A DNA stretch of 5,240 nt from CAYPEZ01 sp964409985 (GTDB lineage Bacteria > Patescibacteriota > Minisyncoccia > Phycocordibacterales > UBA6899), in the NCBI GenBank assembly GCA_964409985.1, contig CAYPEZ010000052.1, positions 1 to 5,240 on the forward strand, given 5' to 3'. A model generated the notes under the pieces. It did no database searches. It was not told the origin of the DNA and saw nothing but the letters and a program-made list of their open reading frames with translations. Numbering within the stretch: the first letter of the stretch is position 1; the number at the start of each line of letters is the position of its first letter. The translations under genes were made by a program, and so were the position numbers. Below are positions 3,687 through 5,240 of the stretch, piece after piece.

Positions 3687-5014
3687 ATCTCGCGGCCTTC
3701 CCGATGCCAACAGAATCACTCGTGCGAAAGATCTCAAGTGACAAAAAAGAGCCCGAATGGATGCTTGAGCTCCGTCTGCGTGCACTCAAGCTCTGGCAGG
3801 AGACTCCGCTCCCGTCATGGGGTCCTGATCTCTCGGGTCTCGATCTTGAACATCTCGAATATTATGTCGACCCCAATGTTCCCGAGACGGATAAGTGGAC
3901 AGAGCTCCCAAAAGAAATTGTTGATACATTCGAAAAATTGGGTATCCCAAAAGCCGAACGAGAATACCTTGGTGGTGTGGGGGCACAGTATGAATCAGGA
4001 ATCGTGTACCACAAGATCAAAAAAGAACTTGCTGACAAAGGGGTGATTTTTGAGAACATGGATGTGGCACTTCAAAAGTATCCTGAGCTCGTGAAAGAGC
4101 ATTTTATGACCAAGTGCATCCCAGTCACCGATCATAAATTCACGATGCTCCACGGTGCGGTGTGGTCAGGGGGGACATTCATTTATGTGCCAAAAGGTGT
4201 GAAGGTTCACCTTCCGCTCCAGGCATACTTTCGTATGAATCGCGAAAAAAGCGCTCAGTTCGAACATACGCTGATTATTGCAGACGAGGGATCAGACATT
4301 ACCTATATCGAAGGATGTTCAGCGCCTCAATACCAGGCATCATCCCTTCACGCAGGTGGCGTAGAGCTCTGGGTGAAAAAAGGCGCACATGTGAAATACA
4401 TTAGCGTCGAAAACTGGTCACACAATACCTATAACCTTAATACTAAGAAAGCGCTTGTCTTTGATGATGCGCATGTCGAATGGATTAATGGAAATCTTGG
4501 GAGTCGAGTCACGATGCTCTACCCATCGTCTATCTTGTTGGGACAGGGCGCAAAAAGTGACGCATTAGGAATTGTCGTCGCTGGAGATGGGCAGTACCAA
4601 GATACAGGATCTAAGGCAATCCATATTGGGAAGAATACGCATTCAGTCATCCGGTCAAAATCTGTGTCAAAAGATGGTGGCGTTTCTAACTATCGTGGAC
4701 AAGTGAGAATTCTCCCTTCAGCCACGGGAGCATCTTCTTCGGTCTCCTGTGATTCGCTGATTCTTGATGAAACATCTTCCGCAAATACATATCCATCTAT
4801 AAAAAACGAAAATGGAGAATCAGAAGTCTCTCATGAAGCCACAGTGGGGAAAATTGGCGATGACGAACTTTTTTATATGGCCCTTCGGGGGTATAAAGCC
4901 GATGATGCATCGCGACTGATTGTTGCGGGATTTATGAACCCTATTATTAAAGCGCTTCCGCTTGAGTACGCGGTGGAGTTTAATAAGCTGCTCGAGCTCG
5001 AGATGACACAATAA
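3680..5014 (+). CDS. sufB: Fe-S cluster assembly scaffold protein SufB
   Basis: SufB is the cytoplasmic scaffold subunit of the SUF Fe-S assembly machine; with the ATPase SufC and its paralogue SufD it receives sulfur from the cysteine desulfurase and builds nascent clusters. The 444-residue protein aligns by eye with Bacillus SufB along nearly all its length. Landmarks are EPEWMLELRLRALKLW (24-39), YLGGVGAQYES (96-106), WSGGTFIYVPKGVKV (162-176), YIEGCSAP (209-216), SCDSLILDE (356-364) and a C-terminal LPLEYAVEFNKLLELEM. Cys213 corresponds to E. coli Cys254 (sulfur acceptor), Cys357 to Cys405, and His385-Glu386 to His433-Glu434, so the assembly residues are kept; Ser384 replaces E. coli Glu432. 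The N-terminus is about 15-20 residues shorter than in Bacillus (465 aa). ATG 3680 is the first in-frame start after a stop at 3635-3637. No Shine-Dalgarno site is present and the mRNA is probably nearly leaderless. No sufC, sufD or sufS lies beside it in the window. Confidence 0.96.
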   Translation: MSNLAAFPMPTESLVRKISSDKKEPEWMLELRLRALKLWQETPLPSWGPDLSGLDLEHLEYYVDPNVPETDKWTELPKEIVDTFEKLGIPKAEREYLGGVGAQYESGIVYHKIKKELADKGVIFENMDVALQKYPELVKEHFMTKCIPVTDHKFTMLHGAVWSGGTFIYVPKGVKVHLPLQAYFRMNREKSAQFEHTLIIADEGSDITYIEGCSAPQYQASSLHAGGVELWVKKGAHVKYISVENWSHNTYNLNTKKALVFDDAHVEWINGNLGSRVTMLYPSSILLGQGAKSDALGIVVAGDGQYQDTGSKAIHIGKNTHSVIRSKSVSKDGGVSNYRGQVRILPSATGASSSVSCDSLILDETSSANTYPSIKNENGESEVSHEATVGKIGDDELFYMALRGYKADDASRLIVAGFMNPIIKALPLEYAVEFNKLLELEMTQ

Positions 5015-5045
5015 AACACGCGCACCCAAGAATGGGCACGCGTGT
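5003..5045 (-). terminator. Hairpin terminator between sufB and the convergent right-edge gene
   Basis: ACACGCG (5016-5022) pairs with CGCGTGT (5039-5045). After a two-by-two mismatch, CCC (5025-5027) pairs with GGG (5034-5036) around AAGAAT. The T-rich side is on the minus strand (TTTTATTGTG, complement of about 5007-5016), so it best suits the leftward gene ending at 5060. In the plus direction it starts two bases after the sufB stop but has no T run after it; it may still define the sufB mRNA 3' end. Confidence 0.6.
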
Positions 5046-5059
5046 GTAAGATATTGAGG

Positions 5060-5240
5060 TCATTTGACACTGATTCCGATTGTATCAGCGTCGAGGATGG
5101 GGAGTTTGCTCCGGCGTTTCATTTCTGGATCTTCCGTGTGACGAAACTGCTTGTATCTGATCACGTACTCGTGTTCGTGATTGTCCGAACATCCACCTCC
5201 GCACGTTCTCTCGAGCACAAATGCGGCCTCCCAGTTCCAC
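5060..5240 (-). CDS. 3' end of a leftward hypothetical gene (partial, 59 codons seen)
   Basis: On the minus strand one frame stays open from the right edge to TGA at 5062-5060, giving 59 C-terminal residues; the start lies beyond the window. The visible part has no upstream stop, a mixed coding-like composition, and includes ERTCGGGCSDNHEHEYVIRY, with a CGGGC pair and a His/Glu cluster that could bind a metal, and a basic KRRSKLP segment before the end ISVK. I recognise no family. A hairpin with a leftward T-rich tail 15 bases past the stop supports a real gene end. The other frame checked over the same bases is interrupted by a stop. Confidence 0.6.
   Translation of the reverse strand, partial: WNWEAAFVLERTCGGGCSDNHEHEYVIRYKQFRHTEDPEMKRRSKLPILDADTIGISVK

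Noticed and set aside
3670..3741. A 23-codon frame starting at ATG 3670, overlapping the sufB start in another frame.
   Set aside because: It lies only two bases after the -10 box, so the expected transcript would start downstream of its ATG; no ribosome site is present.
3618..4046. A 142-codon frame in another reading frame over the start of sufB.
   Set aside because: It overlaps a certain sufB coding region, has a serine/arginine-rich low-quality composition, and its start lies inside the leftward RHH gene region.
1..5240. Alternative genetic code (TGA as glycine, as in Gracilibacteria/SR1).
   Set aside because: TGA ends several convincing genes at sensible places, next to terminators, and no conserved protein continues through a TGA.
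1..5240. CRISPR arrays, tRNA genes, insertion sequences and long direct repeats.
   Set aside because: None were seen by eye: no regularly spaced repeats, no cloverleaf with a T-loop motif, no transposase-like frame.

Overview
The window looks like a stretch of a small bacterial genome, most likely from the Patescibacteria (Candidate Phyla Radiation). That placement is an inference. It rests on a membrane-anchored protein that combines a four-cysteine module of the CPDGSxVGRxGPxC type, an SRCPxxVQC module and an eight-cysteine cluster, a combination I associate with that group. Very short genes, tight spacing and several hypothetical proteins fit the same picture. TGA serves as an ordinary stop codon (genes ending at 1884 and 1282), and no long frame needs it read as an amino acid. 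I see no tRNA, rRNA, CRISPR array, transposase, phage gene or defence system.

Layout from left to right. Positions 14-1192 (+) hold a two-gene unit: a disulfide-rich extracytoplasmic protein and, three bases later, a 58-residue helical protein. Positions 1243-1505 (-) hold a 56-residue gene with a terminator after its stop and a second terminator-like hairpin in front of its start. A DUF5872-like small protein follows at 1678-1884 (+), its stop codon lying inside a two-way terminator shared with a convergent DUF1761-like four-helix membrane protein (1915-2337, -). The space between that gene and a divergent unknown 199-residue gene (2481-3080, +) holds a perfect palindrome next to a consensus -35 box. 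Two back-to-back terminators (3098-3170) separate this from a leftward pair (3624 to 3193): a ribbon-helix-helix DNA-binding protein followed by a 62-residue unknown whose ribosome binding site touches the regulator's stop codon. Divergent from that pair, with overlapping -10 boxes, is sufB (3680-5014, +), the Fe-S cluster scaffold protein. It is followed by a hairpin and the 3' end of a convergent gene running off the right edge.

How the parts may work together: sufB stands alone, without sufC or sufD on either side within the window, and shares its promoter region with a putative DNA-binding regulator, which makes local control of sufB a testable idea. A second theme is start-site style. 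Two genes (14 and 1678) have a -10-like box exactly six bases before the start codon, and sufB has a perfect TATAAT twelve bases before its ATG. This suggests leaderless or nearly leaderless mRNAs next to genes with good Shine-Dalgarno sites (1452, 2481, 3381, 3624). Two clear genes are under 60 codons, and the right-edge gene shows only 59 codons in the window; all three are annotated here from direct translation.

No novel multi-gene system is evident. The best candidates for follow-up are the shared regulator/sufB promoter, the palindromic site at 2400-2417, the attenuator-like layout at 1460-1640 and the three-module cysteine-rich protein.
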